From the NCBI RefSeq assembly GCF_016728505.1, contig NZ_CP068159.1, positions 1,674,001 through 1,738,000 of the forward strand: a stretch of 64,000 nucleotides of DNA, given 5' to 3'. Positions within the stretch are counted from its first letter, which is position 1; the number at the start of each line of letters is the position of its first letter. This document shows, one piece after another, positions 37,068 through 48,135 of the stretch. Source of the stretch: Corynebacterium riegelii (GTDB taxonomy: Bacteria; Actinomycetota; Actinomycetes; Mycobacteriales; Mycobacteriaceae). The position numbers and the translations under genes were made by a program. The notes beneath the pieces are model-generated. The model had not been told where the DNA came from. It was given only the letters and a program-made list of their open reading frames with translations, and did no database searches.

Positions 37068-37342
37068 TATACTTTCGCCTTGGATCACCGCAGTTGGGCT
37101 GCGGACATGGCCCGCCTCTCGCGAAACACTTGCCGCGAGGTCAGATCCACCCCTCACACCTCACCACGGTGATTTTGCTGCAACTTTGCGCGCAACACAT
37201 GTGCCCTTGCGGTAGTTACCCACACGGTGAATGAGGAAGCGCGACATACAAATAGACGAAAGCTGCTGGCACGGCCGCGGAACACCAACAACACATAATT
37301 TTCCGCACAAGGGCATCCCAGCTGAGCTACGAAAGGACATCC
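37068..37342 (+). promoter_or_regulatory. Promoter and long 5' leader of rho
   Basis: A -10 element TATACT lies at 37068-37073; no clear -35 is seen. Transcription from it would give a leader of about 260 bases before the rho GTG. Two hairpins can form near the 5' end: CCGCAG/CTGCGG (37088-37104) and CTCGCG/CGCGAG (37118-37139). The rest of the gap from 37008 to 37342 holds no gene. Long leaders with autoregulation are known for rho in other bacteria. Confidence 0.5.
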
Positions 37343-39196
37343 GTGACCGCAGAAGGTAATACGGCTGCAAACCAGGCCAACGTGGACCTGGCATCTATGA
37401 AACTTCCGGAGCTGCGCAAGCTGGCAGCTGAGCGGGGGCTTAAGGGGGTATCTGGACTCCGCAAGGGGGACCTGATCCAAGCAATCGCAACCGGCAAACT
37501 CCCGGCAAAGGCAGCAGCACAGTCTGGTGCCGCTAGCGCCGCTAAGGAGCAAGCGCCGAAGGAAGACACCCCACGTGAAGCCAGTGGCGCTGGTGACGCT
37601 GACGCGAAGCGCTCCGACGACGACCAGCAGTCGCGCTCCGCGGCGCGCCGGGCACGTCGCAACCGTTCACGCAATCAGCACGAGCAGGGGGATCAGCAGG
37701 GCCAGCCAGAGCACGCAGACTCCAGCAACTCGCACAAGGGCGACGGGGAATCGGGGGAGCGTTCCGGCCGTCATGACCGTGATGACCGTAGCGACCGCGA
37801 CAATAACCGGGACAATAACCGCGGGGATCGCGACAACAACCGCGACAACAACCGCGACAATAACCGCGACAACAACCGTGAAGACGGCGAAGGTGGCGGG
37901 CGCCGCGGGCGCCGTGGTCGTCGCAACCGTAACCGTAACAACCGCGATGGCCGTGACCACGGTGGCAATAACCGCGACAACCGTGACAACAACCAGGGCG
38001 ATAACCAGAACTTCGAACCGGAAGAGCTGCAGGAAGTCGCCGGCATTGTGGATGTGGTGGATAACAACACCGCGTTCATCCGCACCACCGGCTACCGCCA
38101 GAACAACGCAGATGTGTTTGTGAACAACAGGCTGGTTCGCCAGAACGGCCTGCGCTCTGGTGACGCCGTTATTGGCCAGGTTCGTGCCAACGGCCAGGGC
38201 CACTCCCACGGCAACGGCCGTAACCGCCAGCGCTACAACCAGCTGGTGCGCGTGGATTCCGTCAACGGAATGACGCCGGAGGAAGCACGTGGCCGCAAGG
38301 AGTTCCACAAGCTCACGCCGCTGTACCCGAACAAGCGCCTGCGCCTAGAGACTGAGCCGAACATCCTGACCACCCGCGTCATTGACCTGGTCATGCCGAT
38401 TGGTAAGGGCCAGCGTGCGCTGATCGTCTCCCCGCCGAAGGCAGGTAAGACGACGATTCTGCAGAACATTGCCAACGCCATTGCCACCAACAACCCGGAG
38501 TGCTACCTCATGGTTGTGCTGGTGGATGAGCGTCCGGAAGAAGTGACGGACATGCAGCGCTCCGTCAAGGGTGAGGTCATTGCCTCTACCTTTGACCGCC
38601 CGCCGTCAGAGCACACCGCCGTGGCAGAGCTTGCCATTGAGCGTGCGAAGCGTCTGGTGGAGATGGGCCAGGACGTGGTGGTCCTGCTGGACTCCATCAC
38701 CCGCCTGGGCCGTGCCTACAACAACTCTTCGCCGGCATCCGGTCGCATTCTCTCCGGTGGTGTGGATTCCAACGCGCTCTACCCGCCGAAGCGTTTCCTG
38801 GGTGCTGCCCGCAACATCGAGGAGGGCGGCTCGCTGACCATCATCGCAACCGCCATGGTGGAGACCGGTTCTGCTGGTGACACCGTGATTTTCGAGGAAT
38901 TCAAGGGCACCGGCAACGCCGAGCTGAAGCTGGATCGCAAGATCGCAGAACGCCGCGTGTTCCCGGCTGTGGATGTCAACCCGTCCGGCACCCGCAAGGA
39001 TGAGCTCTTGATGAGCCCCGAGGAGGCGCGCGTGATGCACAAGCTGCGCCGCATCCTGTCTGCGCTGGATCCGCAGCAGTCCATTGACATGCTGATTAAG
39101 CAGCTGAAAAAGACCAAGAGCAACGGTGAGTTCCTCATGGGTGTGGCCAAGTCCGCGCCGATGGCTGCTGACCAGACGGAAGAGGATTACGTCTAA
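37343..39196 (+). CDS. rho: Transcription termination factor Rho
   Basis: A 617-residue hexameric RNA helicase that ends transcription. Order: an N-terminal SAP-like Rho_N domain (about 17-52), a basic and Asn/Asp-rich low-complexity insertion (about 90-225, with repeats of RDNN), the RNA-binding cold-shock-like domain (about 230-300) and the ATPase core with P-loop [10 protein letters not shown] near 365-374 and Walker [21 protein letters not shown]. Large Arg-rich insertions are typical of actinobacterial Rho. The start is a GTG with GAAAGGA upstream. The stop overlaps the prfA start (TAATG). Confidence 0.95.
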   Translation: MTAEGNTAANQANVDLASMKLPELRKLAAERGLKGVSGLRKGDLIQAIATGKLPAKAAAQSGAASAAKEQAPKEDTPREASGAGDADAKRSDDDQQSRSAARRARRNRSRNQHEQGDQQGQPEHADSSNSHKGDGESGERSGRHDRDDRSDRDNNRDNNRGDRDNNRDNNRDNNRDNNREDGEGGGRRGRRGRRNRNRNNRDGRDHGGNNRDNRDNNQGDNQNFEPEELQEVAGIVDVVDNNTAFIRTTGYRQNNADVFVNNRLVRQNGLRSGDAVIGQVRANGQGHSHGNGRNRQRYNQLVRVDSVNGMTPEEARGRKEFHKLTPLYPNKRLRLETEPNILTTRVIDLVMPIGKGQRALIVSPPKAGKTTILQNIANAIATNNPECYLMVVLVDERPEEVTDMQRSVKGEVIASTFDRPPSEHTAVAELAIERAKRLVEMGQDVVVLLDSITRLGRAYNNSSPASGRILSGGVDSNALYPPKRFLGAARNIEEGGSLTIIATAMVETGSAGDTVIFEEFKGTGNAELKLDRKIAERRVFPAVDVNPSGTRKDELLMSPEEARVMHKLRRILSALDPQQSIDMLIKQLKKTKSNGEFLMGVAKSAPMAADQTEEDYV

Positions 39197-40275
39197 TGGC
39201 TTCAAACTCGAACGTCTCGCTTGTAGACGACTATGTGGCCGAATACGAAGGCATCCAAGCCCAGATGGGCGACCCGGATGTTGCCGCGGACCAGGATCAG
39301 TTCCGCAAACTGTCCAAGCGGTACGCGGAACTCCAGCCGATTATCAAGGTCAACGATGAGCTGACGCAGGCTCGTGAGGACCACGAGGCGGCGTCTGAGA
39401 TGGCCAACGAGGACAAGGAGTTCGCTGAGGAAGCGACCCGCCTCGAAGGTGAGATTGTGCGCCTGGAAGAGGAGCTGGCTGATCTGCTCGCCCCGCGCGA
39501 TGAGCACGATGGCGATGACGTGATCATGGAGCTCAAGGCCGGCGCCGGCGGCGAGGAAGCTGCGCTGTTCGCAGGCGATCTGGCACGCATGTACCAGAAG
39601 TACTGCGAGAAGCACGGCCTGACCTGGGAAGTGCTTGACGTTGCTGAGTCTGACCTCGGTGGCGTCAAGGACATGACCGTGGCTGTCAAGGCGAAGACCC
39701 CGTCGCGTGATGGCGCGTGGTCCAAGCTGAAGTTTGAGGGCGGTGTACACCGCGTGCAGCGCATCCCCGTGACGGAGTCGCAGGGCCGCATTCAGACCTC
39801 GGCTGCGGGCGTCTACGTGTTCCCGGAAGCCGATGAGATTGAAAGCGTCAACATTGATGAGAAGGATCTTCGCGTCGATGTGTACCGTTCCTCCGGCAAG
39901 GGCGGCCAGGGCGTGAACACCACGGACTCCGCTGTGCGTATCACCCACTTGCCCACGGGCATTGTGGTGACCTGCCAGAACGAGCGTTCCCAGATTCAGA
40001 ACCGCGCACGTGCCATGCAGGTGCTGCAGGCTCGCCTGGATCAGCTGGAGCGCGAGAAGGTCGAGGCCGCTGAGGCTGAGGGCCGTGCCTCCCAGGTGCG
40101 CACCATGGACCGCTCTGAGCGTATCCGCACATACAACTGGCCGGAGAACCGTATTTCGGATCACCGCATTAACTACAAGGCCAACAATCTTGACTCGGTG
40201 CTGGACGGCAACATGGATGACCTGATCACCGCGTTGCAGACCCATGAGCGCCAGGAGCGCCTTGAGGCCGAGTAA
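39196..40275 (+). CDS. prfA: Peptide chain release factor 1
   Basis: A 359-residue class I release factor reading UAA and UAG. The codon-recognition motif appears as PVT (in [10 protein letters not shown], near residue 190), and the GGQ motif lies at about 236-238 ([17 protein letters not shown]). It starts in the rho stop codon (TAATG), so the genes are coupled. Its end overlaps the start of prmC, whose product methylates the GGQ glutamine. Confidence 0.96.
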   Translation: MASNSNVSLVDDYVAEYEGIQAQMGDPDVAADQDQFRKLSKRYAELQPIIKVNDELTQAREDHEAASEMANEDKEFAEEATRLEGEIVRLEEELADLLAPRDEHDGDDVIMELKAGAGGEEAALFAGDLARMYQKYCEKHGLTWEVLDVAESDLGGVKDMTVAVKAKTPSRDGAWSKLKFEGGVHRVQRIPVTESQGRIQTSAAGVYVFPEADEIESVNIDEKDLRVDVYRSSGKGGQGVNTTDSAVRITHLPTGIVVTCQNERSQIQNRARAMQVLQARLDQLEREKVEAAEAEGRASQVRTMDRSERIRTYNWPENRISDHRINYKANNLDSVLDGNMDDLITALQTHERQERLEAE

Positions 40276-41131
40276 CCTGCGTCAGCTCCTTTCGGAGGCG
40301 GCGCACACGCTTGCGCAGGCTGGCATTGATACGCCCGACAATGATGCCCGCCTGCTTGCGGCGCACCTGCTTGAGGTGGCGCCGCTTTCGGTGATGTTCA
40401 CAGACCCGTACGAGAGCTTCGCTGAGGAGTTTTCCCAGCTCATCGCTCGGCGGGCGGCGCGTGAGCCGCTACAGCACATCACCGGGCAAGCGCCCTTTGG
40501 CCCCCACACCTTGGCTGTTGGCCCGGGAGTGTTCATCCCGCGGCCCGAGACGGAAGTCATTGCCGAATGGGGAGCTAGTTTGCTTGCCGACGCCACGTCA
40601 AACCCCCCAACCGCCCTCGACCTTGGCACCGGCTCTGGCGCCATTGCGCTTTACCTTTCGGAGGCGGTGCCGGGGGCGAGAGTCGTTGGCGTCGACAAGC
40701 AAGAAACTGCCCTGGAATATGCCAAGCGCAACGCACCCAAGGTGGAGTTTGTGCGCGGCGACATGACGGATCCCACGCTGTTGGGGGAGCTGGATGGGGC
40801 AGTGGATGTGATTGTGGCCAACCCGCCGTACGTGCCTGAGACTCCGGATCTTGACCCGGAGGTGTACCACGACCCGCATGAAGCGGTGTTTTCCGGCGCG
40901 GACGGGATGAACGCCATCCGCGGGCTGGTACCTGTGGCTGCGCGTTTGCTGAAACCCGGTGGGCACCTCGGCATTGAGCATGATGACACGACATCTGAGG
41001 CTGTGCAGGATGTTGTGCGTGCGCACGGGGCGTTTGGGGACGTGCGTGTGATTGCGGACCTGACCGGTCGGGCACGGTTTGTTGTAGCGAGTAAGCTACC
41101 CCTATGCCCGCCACAACCTACGATTGTTTAA
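40244..41131 (+). CDS. prmC: Release factor glutamine methyltransferase
   Basis: A 295-residue SAM-dependent methyltransferase that N5-methylates the Gln of the GGQ motif in release factors. The SAM motif is [12 protein letters not shown] near residue 125 and the catalytic NPPY lies near 193. The ATG at 40244 lies inside prfA. A TTG at 40262 has AGGAG four bases before it and could be the true start, shortening the protein by six residues. It overlaps the next gene by 28 bases. Confidence 0.92.
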   Translation: MSARSALRPSNLRQLLSEAAHTLAQAGIDTPDNDARLLAAHLLEVAPLSVMFTDPYESFAEEFSQLIARRAAREPLQHITGQAPFGPHTLAVGPGVFIPRPETEVIAEWGASLLADATSNPPTALDLGTGSGAIALYLSEAVPGARVVGVDKQETALEYAKRNAPKVEFVRGDMTDPTLLGELDGAVDVIVANPPYVPETPDLDPEVYHDPHEAVFSGADGMNAIRGLVPVAARLLKPGGHLGIEHDDTTSEAVQDVVRAHGAFGDVRVIADLTGRARFVVASKLPLCPPQPTIV

Positions 41132-41775
41132 CTCCGGACGGCCGCGCCCAAGGGATCGCCGCAGCAGCTGAAGCGCTGCGCGGCGGTGACGTTGTCGTCT
41201 TGCCCACCGACACGGTCTACGGCATTGGCGCGGACGCGTTTAACAACGCCGCCGTGGCAAAGCTCTTGGCAACCAAAAAGCGTGGCCCGGACATGCCGGT
41301 GCCGGTGCTCGTGGGCTCCTGGACCACCATCCAGGGACTGGTGCGCGAGTTCTCTGACACGGCGAAGACGCTGGTTGAGGCGTTTTGGCCCGGAGGGCTC
41401 TCCATCATTGTCCCGGAGGCGCCAAGCCTGCCGTGGAACCTGGGTGACACGCGTGGCACAGTGCTGCTTCGCATGCCCAACCAGCCGCTGGCGCTGGAGC
41501 TGCTGCAGGAAGTCGGCCCGATGGCAGTGTCCTCTGCAAACATCTCCGGACACCCGCCGGCAGTGAAGATCCATGAGGCACGCCAGCAGTTCGGCAATGC
41601 CGTGCCCGTATACCTGGACGGGGGAGAGGCCACGATTGGTCAGGCATCAACCATTGTGGATATTTCATCCGGCCACCCCGTGATCATGCGTGAAGGCGCA
41701 ATCTCGCCGGAACGTATCGGTGAAGTTCTTGGCGTGGACCCGGAATCCATGCGCAGAACCCCGCGCGAGCAGTAG
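41104..41775 (+). CDS. tsaC: L-threonylcarbamoyladenylate synthase (Sua5/YciO/YrdC family)
   Basis: A 223-residue enzyme that makes threonylcarbamoyl-AMP for the t6A modification of tRNAs. The YrdC fold is marked by GGDVVVLPTDTVYGIG near 27-42, the KKRGPDMPVPVLV segment and SSANISGHPPA near 143. It overlaps the end of prmC, so the two are coupled. It is slightly longer than short TsaC but lacks the full Sua5 C-terminal domain. Confidence 0.92.
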   Translation: MPATTYDCLTPDGRAQGIAAAAEALRGGDVVVLPTDTVYGIGADAFNNAAVAKLLATKKRGPDMPVPVLVGSWTTIQGLVREFSDTAKTLVEAFWPGGLSIIVPEAPSLPWNLGDTRGTVLLRMPNQPLALELLQEVGPMAVSSANISGHPPAVKIHEARQQFGNAVPVYLDGGEATIGQASTIVDISSGHPVIMREGAISPERIGEVLGVDPESMRRTPREQ

Positions 41776-41791
41776 GGGAGCTTTTCTTCCA

Positions 41792-42937
41792 ATGAACGGT
41801 CTTGGTGTGCCGCTGCGAGAGCTTGGCCTTGTGATTCTTGTTGCCGCGGCTATTACGTACTTGTCTACGGGGCTTGTGCGCTCTGTGCTTGTGCGAACTG
41901 GCCGTGTTGCAGAGATTCGCCAGCGCGACGTGCACACCCAGCCGACTCCGTCTGTTGGCGGCGTGGCCATGTTTACCGGTTTTGTCTCTGCGGTGTTTTT
42001 GGCGCAGCAACTCCCGGCGCTCACGCGCGGGTTTGCGCCGGTGACTCCGGAGATGACGGCTGTGCTTGCAGGCGCGTTTGCCATTGTGCTGGTTGGGATT
42101 GTGGATGACCTCTACGAGCTCGGCGCTTTGGCGAAATTGGCTGGTCAGTTCGTTGCCGCGGTGGTGATGGCGCTGATGGGCATTGTCTTTACCGTGTTCT
42201 TCCTCCCCATTGGGGAGGGCACCACGTTGGTCCTGGATCAAGTCCAGGGGGTTGTCTTAAGTGCCTTGTTTACCGTGCTGCTGATCAACGCGGTGAACTT
42301 TGTCGACGGTATCGATGGCCTTGCAGCAGGCCTGGGCATGATCGCCGGCCTGGCCATTTTGCTTTTTGCGCTGACGGTGCTGCATGACCAAGGTGGCGCC
42401 GTATCCGCCTATCCGCCCGCCATCATCTGCGCTGCACTAGTGGGGATATGCGCCGGGTTCTTGCCGCACAACTTTGAGCCCGCACGCATCTTCATGGGGG
42501 ACTCTGGTGCCATGCTGATTGGTCTGCTGCTGTCTGCGGCAAGCGTGTCAGCCTCCGGCAAGATCAACATGTCGCTCTACGGTGCGGCAGACCTTGTGGC
42601 GTTGATCAGCCCAATCATTGTGGTGCTGGCAGCCATTGCGCTGCCGGTTGTTGACTTTGTCTGGGCCGTGGTGCGCAGGCTTGCTCGTGGTCAACGGCCT
42701 TGGGAGGCGGACGCGGGACACCTGCACCACCGTCTCTTGAGGCTTGGGCACACCCACCGTCGCACGGTATTAGTGCTGTACATGTGGGTATCCGCAGTGG
42801 CGTTTGGCGCAGTGAGTTTTTCCATCGTCCCGACAACGTATGCGGCCGCTTTCACTGTGATAGCGCTTCTGGTGGCATTCGTTGCCACGCTGGTGCCACT
42901 CACAAGGGGCAAGATAAGTGCGCCGTTTGGCAAGTGA
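41792..42937 (+). CDS. wecA: WecA/MraY-family UDP-GlcNAc:decaprenyl-phosphate transferase
   Basis: A 381-residue membrane enzyme with about ten helices. Motifs: DVHTQPTPSVGG near residue 46, DDLYELGALAKL near 102, NFVDGIDGLAAG near 169 and MGDSGAM near 235. The cytoplasmic HLHHRLLRLGHTHR loop near 310 is the HHR region typical of WecA. In mycobacteria and corynebacteria this enzyme adds GlcNAc-phosphate to decaprenyl phosphate, the start of the arabinogalactan linker. The ATG at 41792 has GGGGAG upstream. It precedes the ATP synthase genes, as in Mycobacterium. Confidence 0.9.
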   Translation: MNGLGVPLRELGLVILVAAAITYLSTGLVRSVLVRTGRVAEIRQRDVHTQPTPSVGGVAMFTGFVSAVFLAQQLPALTRGFAPVTPEMTAVLAGAFAIVLVGIVDDLYELGALAKLAGQFVAAVVMALMGIVFTVFFLPIGEGTTLVLDQVQGVVLSALFTVLLINAVNFVDGIDGLAAGLGMIAGLAILLFALTVLHDQGGAVSAYPPAIICAALVGICAGFLPHNFEPARIFMGDSGAMLIGLLLSAASVSASGKINMSLYGAADLVALISPIIVVLAAIALPVVDFVWAVVRRLARGQRPWEADAGHLHHRLLRLGHTHRRTVLVLYMWVSAVAFGAVSFSIVPTTYAAAFTVIALLVAFVATLVPLTRGKISAPFGK

Positions 42938-42955
42938 CAGATAGGATTGGCCCCC

Positions 42956-43435
42956 GTGAACGAAAACGGCAACCAAAACGGTAATGAAAACCTCAGCGAT
43001 ACCGAGCCGGACTTGAACGTCCGAGATACCGAGGAGTTTGATGATCCGCGGCGCCCGTTAATCCGAGCACTACGGTTTGGTGCCTACGCGCTCATTGCCT
43101 TGACCGTTATCTCACTGATGGCTTGGGGCAACGCTCGTGATCTGCCGGGCATTTGGGGAGTGTTGATGGGCGCCGCTATCGGCGGTGGCTTTGTCTTGGC
43201 TACAGCCTTGACTGTGTTGGCTACGTCTAACTCCACGCCGACTGCCACGATGGCTGTCGTGCTTGGCGGCTGGCTGCTGAAGATGGTCGTAATTATTTTG
43301 CTACTGCTCTGGCTGCGAACCATGGATTTCTACGACGCAACGGCGTTCGGTGTTACCACCATTGCCGCACTGGTTGTGGCGCTTGCCGCGGAGACGTTTG
43401 GCATCATTTCCACGCGTGTTTCTTACGTGTCTTAA
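42956..43435 (+). CDS. atpI: ATP synthase protein I-like membrane protein
   Basis: A 159-residue protein: an acidic, Asn-rich N-terminal tail of about 40 residues, then four membrane helices. Its place directly before atpB and this topology fit AtpI, thought to help assemble the c-ring. Sequence conservation in the family is low. The GTG at 42956 is preferred over the TTG nine bases earlier, because the upstream TAGGA is then better spaced; the choice is not certain. Confidence 0.75.
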   Translation: MNENGNQNGNENLSDTEPDLNVRDTEEFDDPRRPLIRALRFGAYALIALTVISLMAWGNARDLPGIWGVLMGAAIGGGFVLATALTVLATSNSTPTATMAVVLGGWLLKMVVIILLLLWLRTMDFYDATAFGVTTIAALVVALAAETFGIISTRVSYVS

Positions 43436-43796
43436 AGGCATCTAGTGGTCGTAGGATTAGTTGGGGTAAACACACGACGTTCTGTGACGGACATAACAGT
43501 CCCGTAAAAGCTGCCTGTGACCATTGATTTTGTCGCAAAAATGAGCCTGCGTGTTGGGGGAAAGCGACGCGGTTACCCCTAAGGCGCGAAAACCGTTATC
43601 AACCTGTTAGGCTATCCGCTGGGTTTACTTGAGGAAGGGGCTTCCCTTACCTGAAGGTCCATCCCCTGTCCCGCGGTAGCAGATGTGCGACGGAGTCCGC
43701 CGCGGAGGCAGTCTTCTTGAAGAAGTCCATCGCACCGCATTCCTTGTGGATGCGGCCCGAGAACGGGAGAGAACGCTGAGCGTTACAACGTTGGCC
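43436..43796 (+). promoter_or_regulatory. Gap before atpB, probable atp promoter region
   Basis: These 361 bases hold no supported gene. A -10-like TAGGCT lies at 43608-43613, about 185 bases before the atpB start, and TGTGAC half-sites occur near 43481 and 43515. This is the expected place for the main promoter of atpBEFHAGDC, separate from atpI. Confidence 0.4.
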
Positions 43797-44591
43797 ATGA
43801 AGGGGAGTTTCCACGCACCCGAACTTGGTCCAGAATTTTTCCCGGGGCAAACTTTCGGCCACATCATCGGTGAAGACTTTGCCGGTGGTTGGTTCGCGCT
43901 TGATCGCATCATGCTCGTGCGTCTTTTCATCGCACTGATCATGGTGCTTCTCTTTGTTATTGCCTTTAGGAAGCCGCAGCTGGTTCCCAAGGGCCTCCAG
44001 AACTTCGCCGAGATGGGTGTGGACTTTGTCCGCGTCCACATCGCCGAAGACACCTTGGGCAAGAAGGACGGAAAGCGATTTCTGCCGGTTATCGCCTCCA
44101 TCTTCTTCACCATCTTGTTCATGAATGCAGCCACGATCATTCCGGGATTAAACATCTCGCCAAACGCACGTATCGGCATGCCGATCGTGTTGGCGGTGGT
44201 GGCCTACATCGCAATGATCTACGCCGGCGTACAGCGTTACGGCGCGGCCTACTTCAAGCACTCGACGGTGATCCCCGGCTTGCCCCCGCTGCTGCACCTT
44301 CTCGTGGTGCCGATCGAGATTTTCTCGACCTTCGTTCTGCGTCCGGTCACCCTGGCACTTCGTCTTATGGCGAACTTCCTGGCCGGCCACATCATCCTCG
44401 TCCTTCTGTACTCAGCTACCAACTTCTTCTTCTGGCAGCTGAATGCTTGGACGGCGGTCAGTGGCCTGACCTTGATCGCAGCGATCTTGTTCACCCTGTA
44501 CGAGTTGATCATCATCTTCCTGCAGGCGTACATCTTCGCTCTTCTGACGGCGGTGTACATCGAGCTGTCGCTGCACGCAGATGCGCACTAA
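43797..44591 (+). CDS. atpB: ATP synthase Fo subunit a
   Basis: A 264-residue membrane protein with about six helices. The conserved RLMANFLAGHI segment holds the essential Arg that faces the c-ring, and FLQAYIFALLTAVYI forms the last helix. It makes the proton half-channels. The ATG at 43797 gives MKGSFHAPELG, the corynebacterial N-terminus. First gene of the main atp operon. Confidence 0.94.
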   Translation: MKGSFHAPELGPEFFPGQTFGHIIGEDFAGGWFALDRIMLVRLFIALIMVLLFVIAFRKPQLVPKGLQNFAEMGVDFVRVHIAEDTLGKKDGKRFLPVIASIFFTILFMNAATIIPGLNISPNARIGMPIVLAVVAYIAMIYAGVQRYGAAYFKHSTVIPGLPPLLHLLVVPIEIFSTFVLRPVTLALRLMANFLAGHIILVLLYSATNFFFWQLNAWTAVSGLTLIAAILFTLYELIIIFLQAYIFALLTAVYIELSLHADAH

Positions 44592-44677
44592 CAAAGCGCG
44601 TACAAACGGCCAAACTGAATAACCCCACCATTGTCACTCGCGTTCGTGGCACAAACACAACGCCACGGCGCACCTAG

Positions 44678-44941
<264 letters not shown>

Positions 44942-44989
44942 AAAGAACACGCGTTTATACCCGTTCATTTTTTAGATCAGGAGCAACCA

Positions 44990-45571
44990 ATGACAAACGT
45001 CAACGCTTTTATCGTGGCTCAAGGCGCTGAAGCCGGCCACGAGACGCTGCCGCTTGAGACGACTCCGTCGATCCTTTTGCCAGCAGCGTACGACGTGGTT
45101 TGGTCGCTCGTTGTCTTCATCATCGTCTTCCTGGTGTTCGCGAAGTACGTGCTTCCGCGTTTCCAGGAGGTTCTGCTGGAGCGCGAGGACCGGATCAAGG
45201 GCGGCATTGAGCGTGCTGAGGTCGCCCAAAAGGAAGCAAAGGCTGCCCTGGAGAAGAACAACGCCGAACTCGCTGAGGCTCGCGCCGAGGCGGCTGAGAT
45301 CCGTGAGGCTGCGCGTACGCGCGGCAAGGAGATCGAGGCCGAGGCTCGCGCACGTGCTGAGGAAGAGTCCCGCCGTATTGTCGAGGCAGGGGAGAAGCAG
45401 CTGCTCGCATCGCGTGAGCAGGTTGTTTCCGAGCTGCGCAATGAGATGGGCCAGAACTCGATCAACCTCGCTGAGCGTCTGCTTGGCACCGAGCTGTCGG
45501 ATGCTACCCGCCGCTCGAACACGATCGATGACTTCCTCTCTGAGCTCGACCACGTTTCGACGAGGAAGTAG
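44990..45571 (+). CDS. atpF: ATP synthase Fo subunit b
   Basis: A 193-residue stator subunit: an N-terminal part of about 30 residues, one membrane helix (about 36-56), then a long charged coiled coil rich in Ala, Glu and Arg. It links the a subunit to F1. A good ribosome site (CAGGAG) lies ahead of the ATG. Confidence 0.94.
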   Translation: MTNVNAFIVAQGAEAGHETLPLETTPSILLPAAYDVVWSLVVFIIVFLVFAKYVLPRFQEVLLEREDRIKGGIERAEVAQKEAKAALEKNNAELAEARAEAAEIREAARTRGKEIEAEARARAEEESRRIVEAGEKQLLASREQVVSELRNEMGQNSINLAERLLGTELSDATRRSNTIDDFLSELDHVSTRK

Positions 45572-45576
45572 GCGAA

Positions 45577-46410
45577 ATGAAGGCAGCAAGTCGCGAAGCA
45601 CAGACGCACGTGGAGGGCAAGCTCGATGAGCTGATCCGCTCCTCTGACAACGCCGTCGCCGTTGCCGCGCAGATCGGCACCGAGCTGTTCCTCACTGTGG
45701 ACCAGCTCGACGCTGACCGTTCGCTGCGTGTCGCTGTTGCAGATACTTCGCTTGACGCATCTCAGCGTGAGGGCATCATCACCCAGGTGTTCGGCTCGAA
45801 GGTTGCAGAACCGACGAAGAACATTCTGAGTGAGGCTGCATCGCAGGAGTGGTCCACGCCTCGTGAATTCCGCCAGGGCCTGGTTGCTTTGGGTCGTCGT
45901 GCGCTTTCCCGCGCCGCCGAATCCCAGGGCCAGCTGGAGCAGGTGGAAGAGGAGCTTTACCAGCTGTCTGTTCTTCTGGAGAACCAGAAGGAACTGACGC
46001 AGCTGTTGTCGGACCGCACCGCCACTGCCGCGCAGAAGCGTGGTCTGTTGGCCAGCGTGATCTACGGCAAGGTGACCATGTTTACCGAGGCGCTTGCGCT
46101 GCAGGTAATTGGCCGCCCTATGCACAACCCAGTTGATGATCTTTCGGCTCTGGCTGATGAGATCGCTGAGTTGCGTGGCAAGTCCGTGGCGCGCGTTGTT
46201 GCAGCAGAGGCGCTTTCCTCTGCGCAGCGTGAGGCACTCGCAAGCAAGCTTGAGAACATTTACGGTCGCGAGATGGCCATCCACACCGAGGTTGACCCCA
46301 GCCTCCTCGGCGGCATGATCATCCGTGTTGGTGACGAGGAAATTGACGGTTCGACGCGCGGCAAGCTCGCACGTCTCCGTACTGACCTCGCTGCGAGCGC
46401 GACCCTTTAA
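45577..46410 (+). CDS. atpH: ATP synthase F1 subunit delta
   Basis: A 277-residue delta subunit, longer than the about 180 residues of E. coli, as is usual in corynebacteria. The C-terminal [23 protein letters not shown] is the family signature. It connects subunit b to the top of F1. It starts five bases after atpF. Confidence 0.93.
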   Translation: MKAASREAQTHVEGKLDELIRSSDNAVAVAAQIGTELFLTVDQLDADRSLRVAVADTSLDASQREGIITQVFGSKVAEPTKNILSEAASQEWSTPREFRQGLVALGRRALSRAAESQGQLEQVEEELYQLSVLLENQKELTQLLSDRTATAAQKRGLLASVIYGKVTMFTEALALQVIGRPMHNPVDDLSALADEIAELRGKSVARVVAAEALSSAQREALASKLENIYGREMAIHTEVDPSLLGGMIIRVGDEEIDGSTRGKLARLRTDLAASATL

Positions 46411-46450
46411 GAACAATATGCTGGAAGAATCTACCGAGAGCAGGAAGAAC

Positions 46451-48085
46451 ATGGCGGAGCTGACGATCTCCTCCGATGAGATCCGTAGCGCGATAGCGAA
46501 CTACACCTCGAGCTACTCTGCGGAGGCCTCCCGTGAGGAGGTCGGCGTGGTGACTTCGGCTGCAGATGGTATTGCCCAGGTTTCCGGGCTGCCAGGCTGC
46601 ATGACGAATGAGCTGCTCGAGTTCCCGAACGGCGTCATCGGCGTCGCACAGAACCTGGACACCGACAAGATCGGCGTTGTGGTTCTGGGTAACTTCGAGT
46701 CCCTCCACGAGGGCGACAAAGTAAAGAGGACCGGCGAGGTCCTGTCCGTACCGGTCGGCGAGAACTTCCTCGGCCGCGTCATCAACCCACTGGGTCAGCC
46801 GATTGACGGCCTTGGCCCGATCGAGTCCAACGAAGAGCGTGCACTTGAGCTGCAGGCGGCAGGCGTGCTTGACCGCCAGCCGGTTGAGGAGCCGATGCAG
46901 ACGGGTCTGAAGGCTATTGACGCCATGACCCCGATCGGCCGCGGCCAGCGCCAGCTCATCATTGGTGACCGTAAGACTGGTAAGACCGCAGTCTGCATCG
47001 ACACCATCTTGAACCAGAAGGCATTCTGGGAGACCGGCGACCCGTCGCAGCAGGTCCGCTGCATCTACGTCGCAGTCGGCCAGAAGGGCTCCACCATCGC
47101 TGGTGTGCGCCAGACCCTGGAAGAGGCAGGCGCACTGGAGTACACCACCATCGTGGCTGCTCCGGCATCTGACTCCGCAGGCTTCAAGTGGCTGGCTCCG
47201 TTCACCGGTGCCGCCCTGGGCCAGCACTGGATGTACCAGGGCAAGCACGTCCTGGTTATCTACGATGATCTGACCAAGCAGGCTGAGGCTTACCGTGCGA
47301 TCTCCTTGCTGCTGCGCCGCCCGCCGGGCCGCGAGGCATACCCGGGCGACGTGTTCTACCTGCACTCCCGCCTGCTGGAGCGCGCCGCCAAGCTCAACGA
47401 CGAGCTCGGTGCAGGCTCTCTGACCGCACTGCCGATCATTGAGACCAAGGCAAACGACGTCGGTGCCTTCATTCCGACGAACGTTATTTCCATTACGGAC
47501 GGCCAGGTCTTCCTGCAGTCTGACCTCTTCAACCAGGGTGTGCGCCCAGCTATTGACGTGGGTATCTCCGTGTCCCGTGTTGGTGGCGCTGCACAGACCA
47601 AGGGCATGAAGAAGGTTGCGGGTAACCTGCGTCTGGACCTGGCCGCATACCGCGACCTGGAGTCCTTCGCAGCGTTCGCATCTGACCTGGATGCTGCTTC
47701 CAAGAAGCAGCTGGAGCGCGGCCAGCGTCTCGTCGAGCTGCTGAAGCAGTCCGAGAACTCCCCGCAGCCGGTTGAGTTCCAGATCGTCTCGATCTGGGCT
47801 GCCAACGAGGGCGTCTTCGATCCCGTTCCCGTCGAGGATGTCCGTCGCTACGAGCGCGAGCTGCAGGAGCAGATCCGTGCAACCGCACCTGAGGTGTACG
47901 AGCAGATCCAGGGCGGCAAGGCTCTGGACGAGAACTCCCAGGCTGCGATCCTGCGCGTGAACGAGGAATTTGCACGTGGCTTCCAGTCTTCTACGGGCGA
48001 GCGCATCGTCCGTGAGCCGGAGGAGAAGGCACTGCCGTCCTCGCAGGTGTCCAAGAATCAGCTCAACGTCAGCCGCTCCAAGTAA
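46451..48085 (+). CDS. atpA: ATP synthase F1 subunit alpha
   Basis: A 544-residue subunit with the nucleotide-binding P-loop [10 protein letters not shown] near 171-180, the signature [14 protein letters not shown] and a C-terminal helical domain. It binds ATP without catalysis and forms the hexamer with beta. The ATG at 46451 after CAGGAAG is chosen; an ATG 11 codons earlier is possible. Confidence 0.96.
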   Translation: MAELTISSDEIRSAIANYTSSYSAEASREEVGVVTSAADGIAQVSGLPGCMTNELLEFPNGVIGVAQNLDTDKIGVVVLGNFESLHEGDKVKRTGEVLSVPVGENFLGRVINPLGQPIDGLGPIESNEERALELQAAGVLDRQPVEEPMQTGLKAIDAMTPIGRGQRQLIIGDRKTGKTAVCIDTILNQKAFWETGDPSQQVRCIYVAVGQKGSTIAGVRQTLEEAGALEYTTIVAAPASDSAGFKWLAPFTGAALGQHWMYQGKHVLVIYDDLTKQAEAYRAISLLLRRPPGREAYPGDVFYLHSRLLERAAKLNDELGAGSLTALPIIETKANDVGAFIPTNVISITDGQVFLQSDLFNQGVRPAIDVGISVSRVGGAAQTKGMKKVAGNLRLDLAAYRDLESFAAFASDLDAASKKQLERGQRLVELLKQSENSPQPVEFQIVSIWAANEGVFDPVPVEDVRRYERELQEQIRATAPEVYEQIQGGKALDENSQAAILRVNEEFARGFQSSTGERIVREPEEKALPSSQVSKNQLNVSRSK

Positions 48086-48135
48086 GCACGCAAGTGCAAC
48101 CTTGGACTACTACATAAAGGAAGGGAGGAAACACC

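Noticed and set aside
37780..38010. Repeated RDNN-encoding DNA inside rho, looked at as a possible CRISPR-like array
   Set aside because: The repeats are in frame, of 12 to 15 bases with no unique spacers, and code for the known low-complexity part of actinobacterial Rho.
43440..43530. Possible CRP/GlxR-type site (TGTGA half-sites) upstream of atpB
   Set aside because: Only half-sites are present; no full TGTGA-N6-TCACA palindrome, so it is mentioned only as part of the gap.
45019..46452. Open frame of over 470 codons opposite atpF and atpH
   Set aside because: Antisense to the stator genes; Ser/Arg-rich with no motifs.
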